64,000 bases of DNA from Spartobacteria bacterium (GCA_003167365.1 PMTM01000008.1:62001-126000), one strand, 5' to 3'. Shown: positions 16,381 to 29,352, counted from the stretch's first letter. The notes: generated by a model not told the origin, from the sequence alone. Numbers and translations: made by a program.

Positions 16381-18249
16381 CTACTTCAGCGCAGCTTGGT
16401 AGCGCTGAATATCGTTTCGTGCCGCTTGGGCCAGCCCGTTATCGCCTCGCGCAGAAGCCAGCCGCAAAGCGTCTTGTGCAGTTTCGATCGCTGTCGCGAT
16501 CTGTCCGTTTGTGGCGTAAGCAGCCGCGAGCGTGCGGAGAATTTGCGGATCTTTTCTGCCGGAAAGCTCCGCCGCTACACTCGCCAGCTCGACCGCGCGG
16601 GGACCGTTTCGTAAAGACACATCGGCGCATGTGGCAAGCAACCAGGCGAGATTGTTGTGCGCCGGAATCGATCGCGGCAAAAGCCGTAAAGTTGTTTCGT
16701 ACTCGGCAATCGCCATTGGAAACTCGCGTTGCAGGAGAAACGCATTGCCAAGATGCGTGTGCGCTTCCACGTAATCGGGCATGAGTTTTTCCGCCGCCTG
16801 ATAGTGCGCGATCGCTTTGTCGATCTTCCGCTTTCGCAGCAGAGCATCTCCCAGGCTTACGTGGGGCTGCGCGTCATTTGGTCTGATCTCCAACGCTCTT
16901 TGGCTGTGAACGATCGCGTCATCAGTCTGGCCTTTTTCGAGCAGCGCGACACTCAAATTATTATGCGCCATGAAACAATCCGGATTTTTTTCCAGAGTGG
17001 TACGGTAAAGAGTGATCGGATCGGTATAGGCGCGTGATTGGCGCCATGTGAGAATTCCGAGGCCGAGGAGGAGCAGTATTCCGAGTCCGCGACTGACAGG
17101 CGAAGAGCGAACGCCCACGCGATCGAACAACAAGGCGAAGCCGGCAGTCACCGGAACAATGACTCCGATGCTGGCCAAATATTGAAAGTGATCTGCCACG
17201 AATGAGTAGACGAACGGGTAGACGTTGAAAAAGCCGAGCGCCGGGAAAAGCATTCCAACGAAGAGAAGCGCGCCGGCGATCGGAGCCCGCGATCGTTTTC
17301 TTAGCAACCAGACGATTGCCAGAACCGCGAACAGCGCTATTGGAAAAAGATATTGCCACCAAATTAGCTGGCTCACTTCCCAGCGCGGATAAATAAACAT
17401 CAGGTCCGCGGGCCAAAGAAGTTTGCCGAGATAAAACCAGCAGACCCGGCCAGCGATAAGGAAGCGCTCGATAATGGTGAACTCGAACGCGTGACCTTCG
17501 GCTCCGATTAGCTTTCGCTCGACCCATACCGTTACCAATCCCGCCGCTGCGCCAATGACGAAAAAAGGAACAATCGGGAGCACATCACGTTTCCAGGAAA
17601 GAGTCCCGCGTTTCCACCAAAAGGTGACGAGAAGAGCCGCGGGAAGACTGGCCGTCACCGTCTTGGACATTAGGGCGAATCCAAAGAGAGCCAGCGCCAA
17701 AAGGTAATCGGAGCGGCGACGATTCTTGTCGAAGTTGAAGTAAAATAATGCGGCCGACAAAAACAACACGCCGGAAAGCGTATTCTTAAGCTCGGAAATC
17801 CACGCGACGGATTCGACCTGAACTGGATGCAAAGCAAAGATTGCGGCCGCGAGCCACGCTCCGGGAATGGCAAGCCGCAGCAAAATTCTGAAGAGCAGAA
17901 CGGCGGAGAAACCATGAAGCAGAATGTTCAGCAAATGATACGGCGCGGGGGAGTCGCCCCACAATTTGTAAGCGACCCAAAAAGCGCTGTGCACCGCCGG
18001 GTAATATTGTTGTGTGGCGCCGGGTTGTATCCAGATGCGCATTAAGCCGTCGAGCGTCTGAAGCTCCGGCTTGGTCATGTGCATATTGTCGTCCCAGATC
18101 GGTTTGCCGTTCCAGGCCGGCACGTAGGCGATCAGCGTCATCGCTATTAGGAGGAAGGAAAGAATCCAGGTGGCTCGGAACGACGAAGGTTGCGACAACT
18201 TAGGCAACGCAGTGGCACTTTCGCTTTTCCTGCCCTTTATCTTTTTCAT
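16381..18249 (-). CDS. TMTC-like membrane glycosyltransferase with C-terminal TPR repeats
   Basis: The 622-residue product (from the ATG at 18249, MKKIKGRKSESATAL) has about 10-11 hydrophobic segments, then at least five tetratricopeptide repeats (about residues 440-600; for example AHNNLSVALLEKGQTDDAI and AHTHLGNAFLLQREFPMAI). The first loop has IWDDNMHM, like the acidic motif of GT-C enzymes, and LHPVQVESVAWISE is typical of bacterial TMTC-like proteins. An upstream in-frame extension to 18420 overlaps the preceding gene and looks unreal. The ATG overlaps the preceding stop (ATGA), so the two GT-C genes form an operon. Likely role is protein or glycan glycosylation at the membrane. Confidence 0.75.
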   Translation of the reverse strand: MKKIKGRKSESATALPKLSQPSSFRATWILSFLLIAMTLIAYVPAWNGKPIWDDNMHMTKPELQTLDGLMRIWIQPGATQQYYPAVHSAFWVAYKLWGDSPAPYHLLNILLHGFSAVLLFRILLRLAIPGAWLAAAIFALHPVQVESVAWISELKNTLSGVLFLSAALFYFNFDKNRRRSDYLLALALFGFALMSKTVTASLPAALLVTFWWKRGTLSWKRDVLPIVPFFVIGAAAGLVTVWVERKLIGAEGHAFEFTIIERFLIAGRVCWFYLGKLLWPADLMFIYPRWEVSQLIWWQYLFPIALFAVLAIVWLLRKRSRAPIAGALLFVGMLFPALGFFNVYPFVYSFVADHFQYLASIGVIVPVTAGFALLFDRVGVRSSPVSRGLGILLLLGLGILTWRQSRAYTDPITLYRTTLEKNPDCFMAHNNLSVALLEKGQTDDAIVHSQRALEIRPNDAQPHVSLGDALLRKRKIDKAIAHYQAAEKLMPDYVEAHTHLGNAFLLQREFPMAIAEYETTLRLLPRSIPAHNNLAWLLATCADVSLRNGPRAVELASVAAELSGRKDPQILRTLAAAYATNGQIATAIETAQDALRLASARGDNGLAQAARNDIQRYQAALK

Positions 18250-20099
18250 TCGGGTGCAACTCGTCTGAGAATCACCGCGCCGCGTTGCCGATAATCGAGT
18301 GGATTGCCGCGAAAATGCGCTACCTGCGTGTAGTGTTTCTCCAGCCAGGGCACGAGGCCGTTCTGGCCGTAATGCTGAACGCCATACTCGCGCACATCGC
18401 GACTCACCAGTACGACCCAATCGGGCTGTTTCCCTTCGAGAGACTTTAGAAACTGCTCATTTGGATCAGGAAAGAAAAAATCGGGCACCGGATTTCGGAG
18501 CCGCGTGAGATAATTAATTGTCAGGCCCTCGGGCAGCACAAGAAGGGTTTTCTCGGGATCGGTGTGGCGAAGCGCTGCGCTAACCGCCTGGACAAGTTCG
18601 CCTGTCGCTTCGATCTGACTTGGGAAAGCGTAGAATCGATCCAAACCTTCGCCCACCGCTGCAGTTTTCAATCGGAACACCTGCTGCGATGCGATCGTTA
18701 AAATCGTCACTCCAGGAACAAGCAGCGCCAGAGTATTAACAACGATCATCGTTCGCCCGCGACGGGTCAGCCGTAACCACTCCGGAAGTTCCGCGATCAA
18801 GATCGCTGGAATTAGAACGCTCGCGAGCGCTGCTTGATAAAATCCGTATTGGTAAACTCTTCCATTGAGCGCCATCCGAACCATTAGAGTGCTCGCGAGG
18901 ACAGCCAGCAACAATCTTAGAGTCGACTGAGATTCTTCTCCTCCAGCGCTGCACCAACTGATCGCCGCGCGCAGAAGAGCGTAAAGCCCGATCAAACCGA
19001 GCACGCAACGTCCTATTTCGCGCCAGTTAATTACGAAGACTGCAACGGCGATTGCGCCTGCCCATGATGTTGCCGTCAAAATTGCCGCCGGCCACAATCG
19101 ATCGGTTCGATCTACGAAGCGCGCGATCCCCGCAATCGCGGCAATGATTGAGCACGCCAACAAACTCACCCACAGGTGCTGCATCAAGTGACTCGCCGGT
19201 TGGTTTAAGCCAGTGAATCCCATTTGCACCGTGTTATTGGTCAAAGCCGAGACCGGCGAGCCAGTCACCCATCCGAGCCAGGCGTGACATGTTGCGGACA
19301 ACGCTTCCTTCCAAGGCAAGGCAGGAACGAAAAACATAATGAACCCAACCGCCGGCAGCAAGGCGCCGGCCGCCCAACCAGTCATCGATCCGAGAATGGA
19401 ATGATTGGTCTTTCGCGAACCAGTTAGAGCGGCGGCAAGCGTGACTAAACCGCCAGCCAACATGAACTCTGGTTTCAAAACCGTGGTAAGCCCAAATAAA
19501 AATCCGGCGATGAAGCTCCATCGGAGCGTCGGATTCTGTTTCCAGCGCGTGAGCGCTAGAGCCAGCAGCAGACAAACGAGAAAGCCATGCGTCGTTTCGT
19601 GCGCGTACGGCGTTGCGTAATTGTAATTACCGGCTGGAACAAACTGCGAGAAACCAAACACCGCGATGAAGACGGCGCACGCCACAAAAGCCGAAAATGC
19701 GCCCCAGGCCTTCCGGCAGAGGCAATAAAGCGTGGCGACGATCCCGGCAAAGATTGCCAGATTCGCCCAGACCAGCACCATTAAGCCCGTGCCAAAACAA
19801 CGAAAGAGTGTTGCGTTAAAATACTGTGACAACGGGCCGTACTGTTCGGATACGTCGTGATACAGCAGCGCGCCATGAGAAAGCCGCCACGGAACATACA
19901 GTTCGCGCCCGAAATCGATCAGTGGATCCGGCCACTTTCGCCATGAAGTCGCGACAAAGAAAATCGCCAGCGCGAAGAGCGCGACCAAACCGCAAGACTC
20001 CAACCACCTCGTCGGGCTTACAGAAGTCGCATCAGACAGCGGCCTAATCGGCGCAGATTTCGACCGCTGCGCTCCTCTTCTTTTTTGTTTTTTGTCCAC
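18246..20099 (-). CDS. multi-pass membrane protein, GT39/GT-C-like
   Basis: The 617-residue product has a charged, lysine- and arginine-rich N-terminus, then about 11-12 hydrophobic segments. An acidic first loop, WPDPLIDFGRELYVPW, resembles the Asp-containing luminal loop of dolichyl/polyprenyl-phosphate-sugar-dependent GT-C enzymes. A C-terminal soluble domain of about 130 residues follows. The start codon is GTG. It overlaps the TMTC-like gene downstream by 4 bp. The donor and acceptor are unknown; a transferase using polyprenyl-phosphate sugar is the best guess. Confidence 0.65.
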   Translation of the reverse strand: MDKKQKRRGAQRSKSAPIRPLSDATSVSPTRWLESCGLVALFALAIFFVATSWRKWPDPLIDFGRELYVPWRLSHGALLYHDVSEQYGPLSQYFNATLFRCFGTGLMVLVWANLAIFAGIVATLYCLCRKAWGAFSAFVACAVFIAVFGFSQFVPAGNYNYATPYAHETTHGFLVCLLLALALTRWKQNPTLRWSFIAGFLFGLTTVLKPEFMLAGGLVTLAAALTGSRKTNHSILGSMTGWAAGALLPAVGFIMFFVPALPWKEALSATCHAWLGWVTGSPVSALTNNTVQMGFTGLNQPASHLMQHLWVSLLACSIIAAIAGIARFVDRTDRLWPAAILTATSWAGAIAVAVFVINWREIGRCVLGLIGLYALLRAAISWCSAGGEESQSTLRLLLAVLASTLMVRMALNGRVYQYGFYQAALASVLIPAILIAELPEWLRLTRRGRTMIVVNTLALLVPGVTILTIASQQVFRLKTAAVGEGLDRFYAFPSQIEATGELVQAVSAALRHTDPEKTLLVLPEGLTINYLTRLRNPVPDFFFPDPNEQFLKSLEGKQPDWVVLVSRDVREYGVQHYGQNGLVPWLEKHYTQVAHFRGNPLDYRQRGAVILRRVAPE

Positions 20100-20178
20100 G
20101 CCTTCAGCGATCCGGAATTAGTCTTGATCGGCGTTCGCGGCCTCTGTTATTGCAAGCGAAGTCGAGGAATTTCTCAAC

Positions 20179-23019
<2,841 letters not shown>

Positions 23020-23101
23020 CGGAACAGACTACGGAACGCGACCCGCGCTTCAAGTTTTGTAGCGGCGTTGTATCAGCGCCGAAAGCTATGAATCCAGAAG
23101 A

Positions 23102-24313
23102 CTATTTCGAATCGTAGGTTTCGACGCCATGACTTTTCAATTGCGCGCGCAACTCGGCGAGATGTTCGTGGTTTCGCGTCTCAACAGTGCAACGAACATG
23201 CACGGCGGAGACGTCCGAGCTTCCAAAAGCACGATCATGGACGACTTGTTTAACGCTTGCGCCGCTGGATGCGATCTGCGCGGCGAGATCGGCAAGGCCA
23301 CCTGGACGATCGCTGATCACGGCAGTGAATCGACAAAGGCGACCGTCAGCAACGAGACCGCGTTCGATCACACGACTAAGCACGTTGGGGTCGATGTTTC
23401 CGCCGCAAAGCAGAAGGACGACGCGTTTGCCCGCAAGCTCTTTCAGTTTGCCGGACATGCAGGCGGCGAGTGGAGTTGCAGCGGCGCCTTCGACGACGCT
23501 CTTTTCCAATTCGACGAGGCGCAGAATGGCGAGGGCGATTTGTTCTTCGGAGACGGTAATCGTTAGATCGACGAGCGACTTTGCGATCTCAAACGCATTC
23601 GAGCCGACTTGGGGAATGGCGAGTCCGTCGGCGAGTGTCGGATGCATGGCGATCTTGGTCGGCTTGCCGGCTTTGAGCGCCGCGGAAAAACTCGCAACGT
23701 TTTCTGCTTCGACGGCGACAATCTTTGTTTTAGGTCGCAACGTCTTGATGGTCAAAGAAACGCCGGCGAGCAAACCGGCGCCGCCAACTGGGATAATGAC
23801 GGCGTCGAGATCGGGAACCTGCTCGACGATTTCGAGACCCATCGTTCCCTGACCGGCAATGATGGCCGGATCATCGTAACCATCGATGTAAGCGAGTCCT
23901 TTTTCCGTCGCGATCTCGTGCCCGTGCGCTTTGGCTTCGCCGAAGTCTTTGCCATGTAGCACAACCGTGGCGCCAAGTTTCTGGCAATTGTTTACTTTAA
24001 TAAGAGGCGCGAACTTCGGCATTACGACCGTCGCGGGAATGCCGAGCAATTTGCCTTGGTAAGCGAGCGCCTGGGCATGATTGCCGGCGGAGGCGGCGAT
24101 CACGCCGCGCTTTTGTTGTTCCGGCGAAAGCTGCGTGAGTGCGTTGCGAGCCCCGCGTTCCTTAAAACTTCCGGTACGCTGCAAATTGTCGAGCTTGCAG
24201 AAAATTTCCATGCCGGTGATCTCGCTGAGCGGAATGGAATGCTGGCAAGGCGAATAATAAATCGCTCCGGCGATGCGATCGCGGGCCGCTTCGATGTCTT
24301 TGAACGAGATCAC
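23102..24313 (-). CDS. ilvA: threonine ammonia-lyase (threonine dehydratase) with C-terminal ACT domain
   Basis: The PLP enzyme deaminates threonine to 2-oxobutanoate, the first step to isoleucine, or in catabolic forms serves threonine breakdown. The 403-residue product has the PLP lysine in TGSFKERGARNAL (Lys51) and the glycine-rich phosphate loop VGGAGLLAG (about 177-185). SAGNHAQALAYQG is also typical. Residues about 325-400 form one ACT domain, as in the roughly 400-residue single-ACT form (TdcB/IlvA short type). The length excludes the long two-ACT biosynthetic form of E. coli. It stands between gcvP and a histidine kinase; a link to glycine/threonine metabolism is only suggestive. Confidence 0.92.
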   Translation of the reverse strand: MISFKDIEAARDRIAGAIYYSPCQHSIPLSEITGMEIFCKLDNLQRTGSFKERGARNALTQLSPEQQKRGVIAASAGNHAQALAYQGKLLGIPATVVMPKFAPLIKVNNCQKLGATVVLHGKDFGEAKAHGHEIATEKGLAYIDGYDDPAIIAGQGTMGLEIVEQVPDLDAVIIPVGGAGLLAGVSLTIKTLRPKTKIVAVEAENVASFSAALKAGKPTKIAMHPTLADGLAIPQVGSNAFEIAKSLVDLTITVSEEQIALAILRLVELEKSVVEGAAATPLAACMSGKLKELAGKRVVLLLCGGNIDPNVLSRVIERGLVADGRLCRFTAVISDRPGGLADLAAQIASSGASVKQVVHDRAFGSSDVSAVHVRCTVETRNHEHLAELRAQLKSHGVETYDSK

Positions 24314-24408
24314 GCAGTCTCAATATACCGCGCGAACCACACCGGCAACGGTTTCGCGCAAGATCGACAACCGCGGCTGATTCGGCGGTCATAGACCGCC
24401 ACGACAGT

Positions 24409-26076
24409 TCAATCGGCCGCATCGAGAACTTCGCGGACTTTGGTGGCGAGCTGCTCGGAGTCGAACGGCTTGGGCAGAAAAAACATTCCTTCATCACGCC
24501 GGTCATGCGGATGGAGCGATTCTTCGAGATACCCGGAGATAAAAATGATTTTTGTGTCGGGGCTTGTGAGATGGAGCCAGTCGGCAAAGCGGCGTCCGCT
24601 CATTTGCGGCATTACCATGTCGGTCAGCAAGAGCTGAATCTTTCCCGCGCCTCGTTCCGAAATGAGTCGCTTAGCGTCATCGCCATTCGCAGCCTCGATT
24701 ACCTCGTAGCCAAGCTTGCGCAAAAGACGCACGGAAATGTGCCGCACACTCACATCGTCTTCGAGCACGAGCACGGTTTCGGTTCCAGTAGCGAGTTTAC
24801 GGAGAAACGGTTTCTTGTAAGGGGGCGGCGGCGGAGCTGGGACGCGTGGGAAATAGATTTTGACCGTCGTCCCTTTTCCTAACTCGCTTTCGACGCCGAT
24901 ATATCCACCGCTTTGCCGGACAATTCCGTAACTGGTGGCGAGGCCGAGACCAGAGCCATTGCCCTCGTGTTTGGTAGTGAAAAAAGGTTCGAAGATGTGC
25001 GCTTTCACTTCATCGCTCATCCCGGTTCCGGTGTCGGCGATGTTGATGAGGACGTACTCTCCAGGCTTGAAATCTTCGCACACGCACGAAGGCCGCGTTT
25101 CGTTGTCGACGGCGATTGTGGACGTTTCGAGGGTAAGTATTCCGCCGGCGCGCATGGCGTCCCGCGCGTTCACGGCGAGATTCAAGATGAGTTGATTCAA
25201 CTGGCCGGGATCGACCTTGATATGGGCGCCATCCTTGTGCTCGTGCAAATGGCAGATGACAGGAATGTTCTCGCCGATTAATCGAAGCAGAGAGCGCTCC
25301 AGATTAGTCACGATGAAATTGACCTCGACGACTCTCGCTTCGAGCGGTTGCCGGCGACTAAACGCGAGCAGATGCTGCGTGACGACGGAAGCGCGACCGG
25401 CGGCGCTACGTATTTCGGCAATATGATCGGCGACAACACCTTTGAGGTGCAGCTCCTGCAGAAGCAAATCGCTGTAGCCCAAAATGGTGGTGAGGAAATT
25501 GTTGAAGTCGTGCGCGACACCACCGGCGAGTTGTCCAAACGCCTCCATTTTTTGCGAACGGACGACCTGGTCCTGCAATTGTTTGCGCTCGGTAATATCC
25601 ATGAGCGAGCCAACAAAGCGGAGCGCTTGGCCTTGACGATCGCGAACGATCGACGCGCGTTCTAGCAAGTGAATGTAATTGTCGTCAGCTCGACGAAACC
25701 GATATTCCCCACTCCAACGTTCCTCGTTCGCGGCCAGGGCGTCACGGATACTAGCGACAGTGCGAGCGCGATCTTCGGGATGAATGTTTTTCTGCCAAAA
25801 ACCAATCTCGCACGCAGCCGCGGTTGGCGTGTAACCGAGCAGGCTCTCCAAACCTTGTGGCCAGGAAAGAGAGCCAGTTTTTACATCCCAATTCCGAACT
25901 GCATCGTTTGTAGCCCGGGCAACAATCTCATGATGGCCATGATCTTGCGGCGCCAGGTTTTCAGGTATTGCGCGGTTTTCGTATTCATATGTGGAAGTTT
26001 GAATGGCTGACGATCGATCGACGCCAGGCGATCGCGCTGTTTTTTCCCCAGTCTCATTCCCAATAGCGAATCCCAT
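24409..26076 (-). CDS. hybrid sensor histidine kinase with PAS and receiver domains
   Basis: The 555-residue protein has no obvious transmembrane segment, so it is probably cytoplasmic. Residues about 55-165 form a PAS/PAC sensor (PAC end: [12 protein letters not shown]). The dimerisation box with the phospho-accepting His189 is [20 protein letters not shown]. The ATPase domain shows [10 protein letters not shown] (N box), DTGTGM (G1) and [11 protein letters not shown] (G2). A proline-rich linker leads to a C-terminal receiver domain (about 435-555), with phospho-acceptor Asp near 485 (LLTDMVMP) and Lys in PKPF. This AHDFNN class commonly passes phosphate onward to another response regulator. 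No partner gene is adjacent, so it is an orphan. Confidence 0.9.
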   Translation of the reverse strand: MGFAIGNETGEKTARSPGVDRSSAIQTSTYEYENRAIPENLAPQDHGHHEIVARATNDAVRNWDVKTGSLSWPQGLESLLGYTPTAAACEIGFWQKNIHPEDRARTVASIRDALAANEERWSGEYRFRRADDNYIHLLERASIVRDRQGQALRFVGSLMDITERKQLQDQVVRSQKMEAFGQLAGGVAHDFNNFLTTILGYSDLLLQELHLKGVVADHIAEIRSAAGRASVVTQHLLAFSRRQPLEARVVEVNFIVTNLERSLLRLIGENIPVICHLHEHKDGAHIKVDPGQLNQLILNLAVNARDAMRAGGILTLETSTIAVDNETRPSCVCEDFKPGEYVLINIADTGTGMSDEVKAHIFEPFFTTKHEGNGSGLGLATSYGIVRQSGGYIGVESELGKGTTVKIYFPRVPAPPPPPYKKPFLRKLATGTETVLVLEDDVSVRHISVRLLRKLGYEVIEAANGDDAKRLISERGAGKIQLLLTDMVMPQMSGRRFADWLHLTSPDTKIIFISGYLEESLHPHDRRDEGMFFLPKPFDSEQLATKVREVLDAAD

Positions 26077-26534
26077 GCGTCACAAACAATCGAAAGCATG
26101 ACTAAAGGAGCTAATTTCGTACCCTGAGATTGCGATCGAAAAATTGAGCAAAGTTATCTTTATTGGATGTAAAAAATCTCGCGGAGCGCGGAATTTATGG
26201 CGCGAAAGATCGAAGTCGACGCGCTGTCCATCTCAAATATCAGAACGCTCATGTCAGCGTCGCGAGTTTGAGAACGGCGAACAAGGTAGCTAAGCGTTGA
26301 TCGCGACGACGTGAAGATGATCGCTCAACGATCCTTGGCAATTGAAGTCGCGATTTTCCTTCTCCAGTCTAGGACGACCGCCTGCGAGCTTGTATGAAGA
26401 CAAAGGAGCGCGAAGACCGCACCGATCTTTATCAAATTGGATACCATAAGGAAACGTCGAGCGGATGTTAAGCGCCCGATGTGCCGTGTTTGAAACGGCC
26501 ACTCCATTAGAGAAAACGGCAATCAGTCCGAAAT
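26077..26534. other. 458-bp region without a recognisable gene
   Basis: Only short, low-quality open frames are present (for example a 70-codon frame at 26290-26502, minus) and none resembles a known protein. Near the right end an inverted repeat, tcagtcc (26523-26529) and ggactga (26539-26545), spans the stop codon of the neighbouring minus-strand gene. The region may hold promoters for the kinase. Confidence 0.4.
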
Positions 26535-26545
26535 TTATGGACTGA
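26523..26545 (-). terminator. possible weak terminator hairpin at the end of the discoidin-like gene
   Basis: Arms TCAGTCC and GGACTGA are perfect 7-bp complements with a 9-base loop, followed on the minus strand by attgccgttttc. The U-tract is short, so it may be only a 3'-end stabilising hairpin. Confidence 0.3.
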
Positions 26546-27755
26546 CTTCGGAAATGCTGGGCGGATCCGCTAGCGTGCCGAGTTTGTTACTGAAGTCTGG
26601 GCCACCTTCTCCAGGAGGAGGTAGGTGGGAATTGCTGGCGTAAAGCGGTCCCGCGTCAGTCTCTTGCAAGATCGACAACGGGACGTCGCCGAACGCGTTA
26701 ATCTCAGCCAGCTCGAAGGTGTCGTTATAATTCTGCGACGAATCCGGAGTCCATCGCAACGCGACGTAGCGTGCGCTATGCGGATTGAAGTTCACTGCGG
26801 CCTTGCCGTTGCCGGGGTCAGTGACACTGGCGATCGGCGTTAGATCGCGCAGATCGTTCGGGAGTTCATCGGCGAGATAAACGTCGAGCCGTCCAGCTTG
26901 CATCTTATAAAGAGCGCTGACGCGATGAAGTTGTTCACGATCCGCCAGTTCTACGATGACGGTCGGATGCGGGTCGGTTTTGGAAAAGTGAAATGACGTC
27001 ACCGTGTCGTCGTCGATCATCCTTTTCGCCGAGAGAGGCGAGCCCGAGCTGACATAAACGACATGAGCGCGCGCATACGAGTTGGCGAAATTGAAATTCA
27101 CGACGTCCTCGAGATTGAAAGTTCGTGCTTGGTTGTGCACCTGCATGACACGACCCTGTCTCTCACTAAACTTTTCCAGCGACTCCTGGCCGTAAAGTCC
27201 GAGTGCGGCGATTTGGCCTTCTTTTTCAACATGAAAAGAAAGCCTCACGTACTTGGCTTCAACTCCAAGCATGGAGAGGTTGAACAGTCTTTTGCGGGCG
27301 AAAGGGATAACGCCTTCGACTTCCGTCCATTTAGAGCTGTTGGCGGGCAGTCGATAATTTGAAACCGAAATCTTAAGCTCGCCGTAAGCGGACGCGTTTT
27401 CGTTGACAAATGTGAAACGGTCGAGAAGCGCGGCTTTTGGAAGCGCGATAACGAAAGTGGTATCGCCCCCTTGTAGCGGACAGCTGATTGTGTCGTCATC
27501 CATGATCAATGCGGTTGGATTCGCCTTCTGAGCGGTGCGAGCGCCGATTGTCGCGAGCCGGCCGTCAGGCATGATGCATTCGATCTGGGCGCCGCAATTC
27601 ATTTGGGCGAGATTCTTGGCTTCGTTCGTAGCTTCAATCTCTCCGCTCAGTTCGGCTGCGAAAACTGTCGAAAGGGCGAAGCCCCCAAAAAGAAGGAGAG
27701 CCAACGTGCGCTGAACGGAGCGGCTCGAGCTAATTAGTGACGAAACCCGTATCAT
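26535..27755 (-). CDS. secreted protein with two discoidin (F5/8 type C)-like domains
   Basis: The 406-residue product has an N-terminal signal peptide (hydrophobic core TLALLLFGGFALSTVFA, about residues 17-33). Two similar beta-sandwich-like regions follow, at about 80-195 and 225-355. Both have the 'ALIMDDDT'/'RMIDDDTVTSFHF' opening, and the second ends with ARYVALRWTPDS and FELAEINAFG, typical of F5/8 type C carbohydrate-binding folds. The C-terminal tail is proline- and glycine-rich. It is divergent from the exopolysaccharide operon, with a shared 277-bp upstream region. I infer an extracellular glycan-binding partner. Start: ATG at 27755. Confidence 0.65.
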   Translation of the reverse strand: MIRVSSLISSSRSVQRTLALLLFGGFALSTVFAAELSGEIEATNEAKNLAQMNCGAQIECIMPDGRLATIGARTAQKANPTALIMDDDTISCPLQGGDTTFVIALPKAALLDRFTFVNENASAYGELKISVSNYRLPANSSKWTEVEGVIPFARKRLFNLSMLGVEAKYVRLSFHVEKEGQIAALGLYGQESLEKFSERQGRVMQVHNQARTFNLEDVVNFNFANSYARAHVVYVSSGSPLSAKRMIDDDTVTSFHFSKTDPHPTVIVELADREQLHRVSALYKMQAGRLDVYLADELPNDLRDLTPIASVTDPGNGKAAVNFNPHSARYVALRWTPDSSQNYNDTFELAEINAFGDVPLSILQETDAGPLYASNSHLPPPGEGGPDFSNKLGTLADPPSISEVSP

Positions 27756-28032
27756 ATTACCGCTCTAATAGCTTAGACCGGGCCACTTATATGGCTTTCA
27801 CGTCGGAAGTAGATTCCGAGAGATGCGAAACACCCCCCCGCTCTTTGCGTCGAGGCTTTTCCCCAGCTTAGTCAGCGAAATTTACAAGGATGATTTAATG
27901 GGCGATTTCGCTTGCTTCTACGAGGGAAATTCTTGTAAAAAGGGTAGACAACCAACAATACGCATACAAGCATGTTGCAATCACCGTGGTGTGGTACTGC
28001 AACTGCTAACCTTAACTTCGATTGACCTGTCT
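27756..28032. promoter_or_regulatory. divergent control region upstream of the exopolysaccharide operon
   Basis: The 277-bp region between divergent genes contains a possible leader hairpin. The outer arms are gttgca (27974-27979) and tgcaac (27998-28003), with inner arms cacc (27982-27985) and ggtg (27988-27991). It ends 30 bp before the first operon gene. The upstream half has a C-rich run (acacccccccgctc). No known riboswitch class is recognisable. An open frame here merges with the 28033 gene, but its residues do not look like an authentic N-terminus. Confidence 0.35.
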
Positions 28033-29331
28033 ATGAGTCGTCTCTTTATCTCCCACTCACGCGAGCGTTTTGCCAAGTGCATCGCTCTTTCTTTCTTGTT
28101 TCCGCTTCTGTGCATCGTGTCAATCGCGCAAGCGCAAGATGCGATCCGGCCGTCGTTGGCAGGTGAGTCATCTTCGGAAGCGCGCCGTCAAGACATCGAA
28201 CAAATTCCGTACAACTTGTTGGTGGGCCCGGTCCGTTTTCGACTTAGCGCAACCATGGGCGTGGAATACAACGACAATATCAATCTATCGGAAACGAACC
28301 AGCAGAGCGATATCATCCTTCGCCCGCAGATGAACTTCGATGCAAGCTGGCCGTTGACCCAGCTCAATACCTTAAAAATGGATATCGGTTTGGGTTACTC
28401 CTTTTATCTCGACCACTCCAGCGCCAATACCAACGGAGTTCTGATCTCGCCGGGTTCGCAATTGTCTTTCGATATTTTCATCGGCGATTTCCGTATCAAT
28501 ATCCACGAACGTCCCTCGCTGCAGCAGGATCCGATCGCCGAACTCCAACTCAGCAACGTTGTCGATTACGGACGATTCGAAAATACCGCCGGGGTCTCGG
28601 TACTTTGGGATTTGAACAAAGCGCTGCTGACTGTGGGCTACGATCACTATATCTATGTGTCCACTGTGTCGGACTTTGATTATTTGAACCGCAACGCCGA
28701 GGAGATTTCAGAAAGCCTGAGTATTGCCGTTGCGTCGAACACAAGTGTTGGCCTCGAGGGGAGCAGCGTTTTCACTTACTATGATCAGCACCTCTTGAAT
28801 GATTCCGACACCTACAGCATCGGAGCCTTCGTCGAATCCCAGCTCACTAACTATCTGAAGGTGCGCGGGGCGGCTGGGTATCAATGGATTAATTCTGATC
28901 GCGGATTCGTGGTGGATGCATTCGGCACGCCGTTCGCCGATAAGAGCGATCTCTCCACCTACTACGCCAACATCCTCATTACTCATCGGATAAACGCGAC
29001 TCTTCACCAAACCCTCAGCGCCGGCCACGAAAGCCAGCTCGGGGTTGACTCTAACTTCATCATGTTGAATTACATTCGCCATACCCTGTCCTGGAACGTT
29101 ATCCGTAACACACTGCTTTCGACTGAGTTTTTCTACGAGGATGCGAACGATTCCGGCGGTTTTATTGACGAACACCTGCACCGTTTCGGAGGCGCGCTAA
29201 CAGTCGGATATCAATTAACGCCGCATGTAACTTTGGGTGGCCGATATCAGTACACGCAGAAAGATTCTGATGTCCTGCTGCGCGGTTATGACCAGAACCG
29301 CGTTTCAGTTGATGCAACCTATAGCTTCTAA
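28033..29331 (+). CDS. outer-membrane beta-barrel protein of the exopolysaccharide locus
   Basis: The 432-residue product, from the ATG at 28033 (MSRLFISHSRERFAKCIALS), has a signal peptide ending in SIAQA. It then shows alternating hydrophobic/polar strands throughout: for example RFRLSATMGVEYNDNINLSE and HVTLGGRYQYTQKDSDVLLR. It ends with aromatic SVDATYSF, a typical C-terminal barrel strand for BAM recognition. Such barrels (BBP2/EpsL-like) commonly open exopolysaccharide loci and are thought to aid export through the outer membrane. The frame is open 70 codons upstream, but the signal peptide fixes the start here. The next gene starts 21 bp downstream. Confidence 0.75.
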   Translation: MSRLFISHSRERFAKCIALSFLFPLLCIVSIAQAQDAIRPSLAGESSSEARRQDIEQIPYNLLVGPVRFRLSATMGVEYNDNINLSETNQQSDIILRPQMNFDASWPLTQLNTLKMDIGLGYSFYLDHSSANTNGVLISPGSQLSFDIFIGDFRINIHERPSLQQDPIAELQLSNVVDYGRFENTAGVSVLWDLNKALLTVGYDHYIYVSTVSDFDYLNRNAEEISESLSIAVASNTSVGLEGSSVFTYYDQHLLNDSDTYSIGAFVESQLTNYLKVRGAAGYQWINSDRGFVVDAFGTPFADKSDLSTYYANILITHRINATLHQTLSAGHESQLGVDSNFIMLNYIRHTLSWNVIRNTLLSTEFFYEDANDSGGFIDEHLHRFGGALTVGYQLTPHVTLGGRYQYTQKDSDVLLRGYDQNRVSVDATYSF

Positions 29332-29352
29332 AGGGATGAATTGGGAAACGAA

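Noticed and set aside
16381-18420. 57-codon upstream extension of the TMTC-like gene
   Set aside because: It lies completely inside the preceding gene, and the ATG at 18249 overlaps that gene's stop in the usual coupled way.
26290-26502. 70-codon minus-strand frame in the 458-bp gap
   Set aside because: No ribosome-binding site, no conserved residues and only chance-length.
27823-28032. N-terminal extension of the outer-membrane barrel gene
   Set aside because: A full signal peptide starts at 28033, so an upstream start would bury it; the extension has no conserved features.
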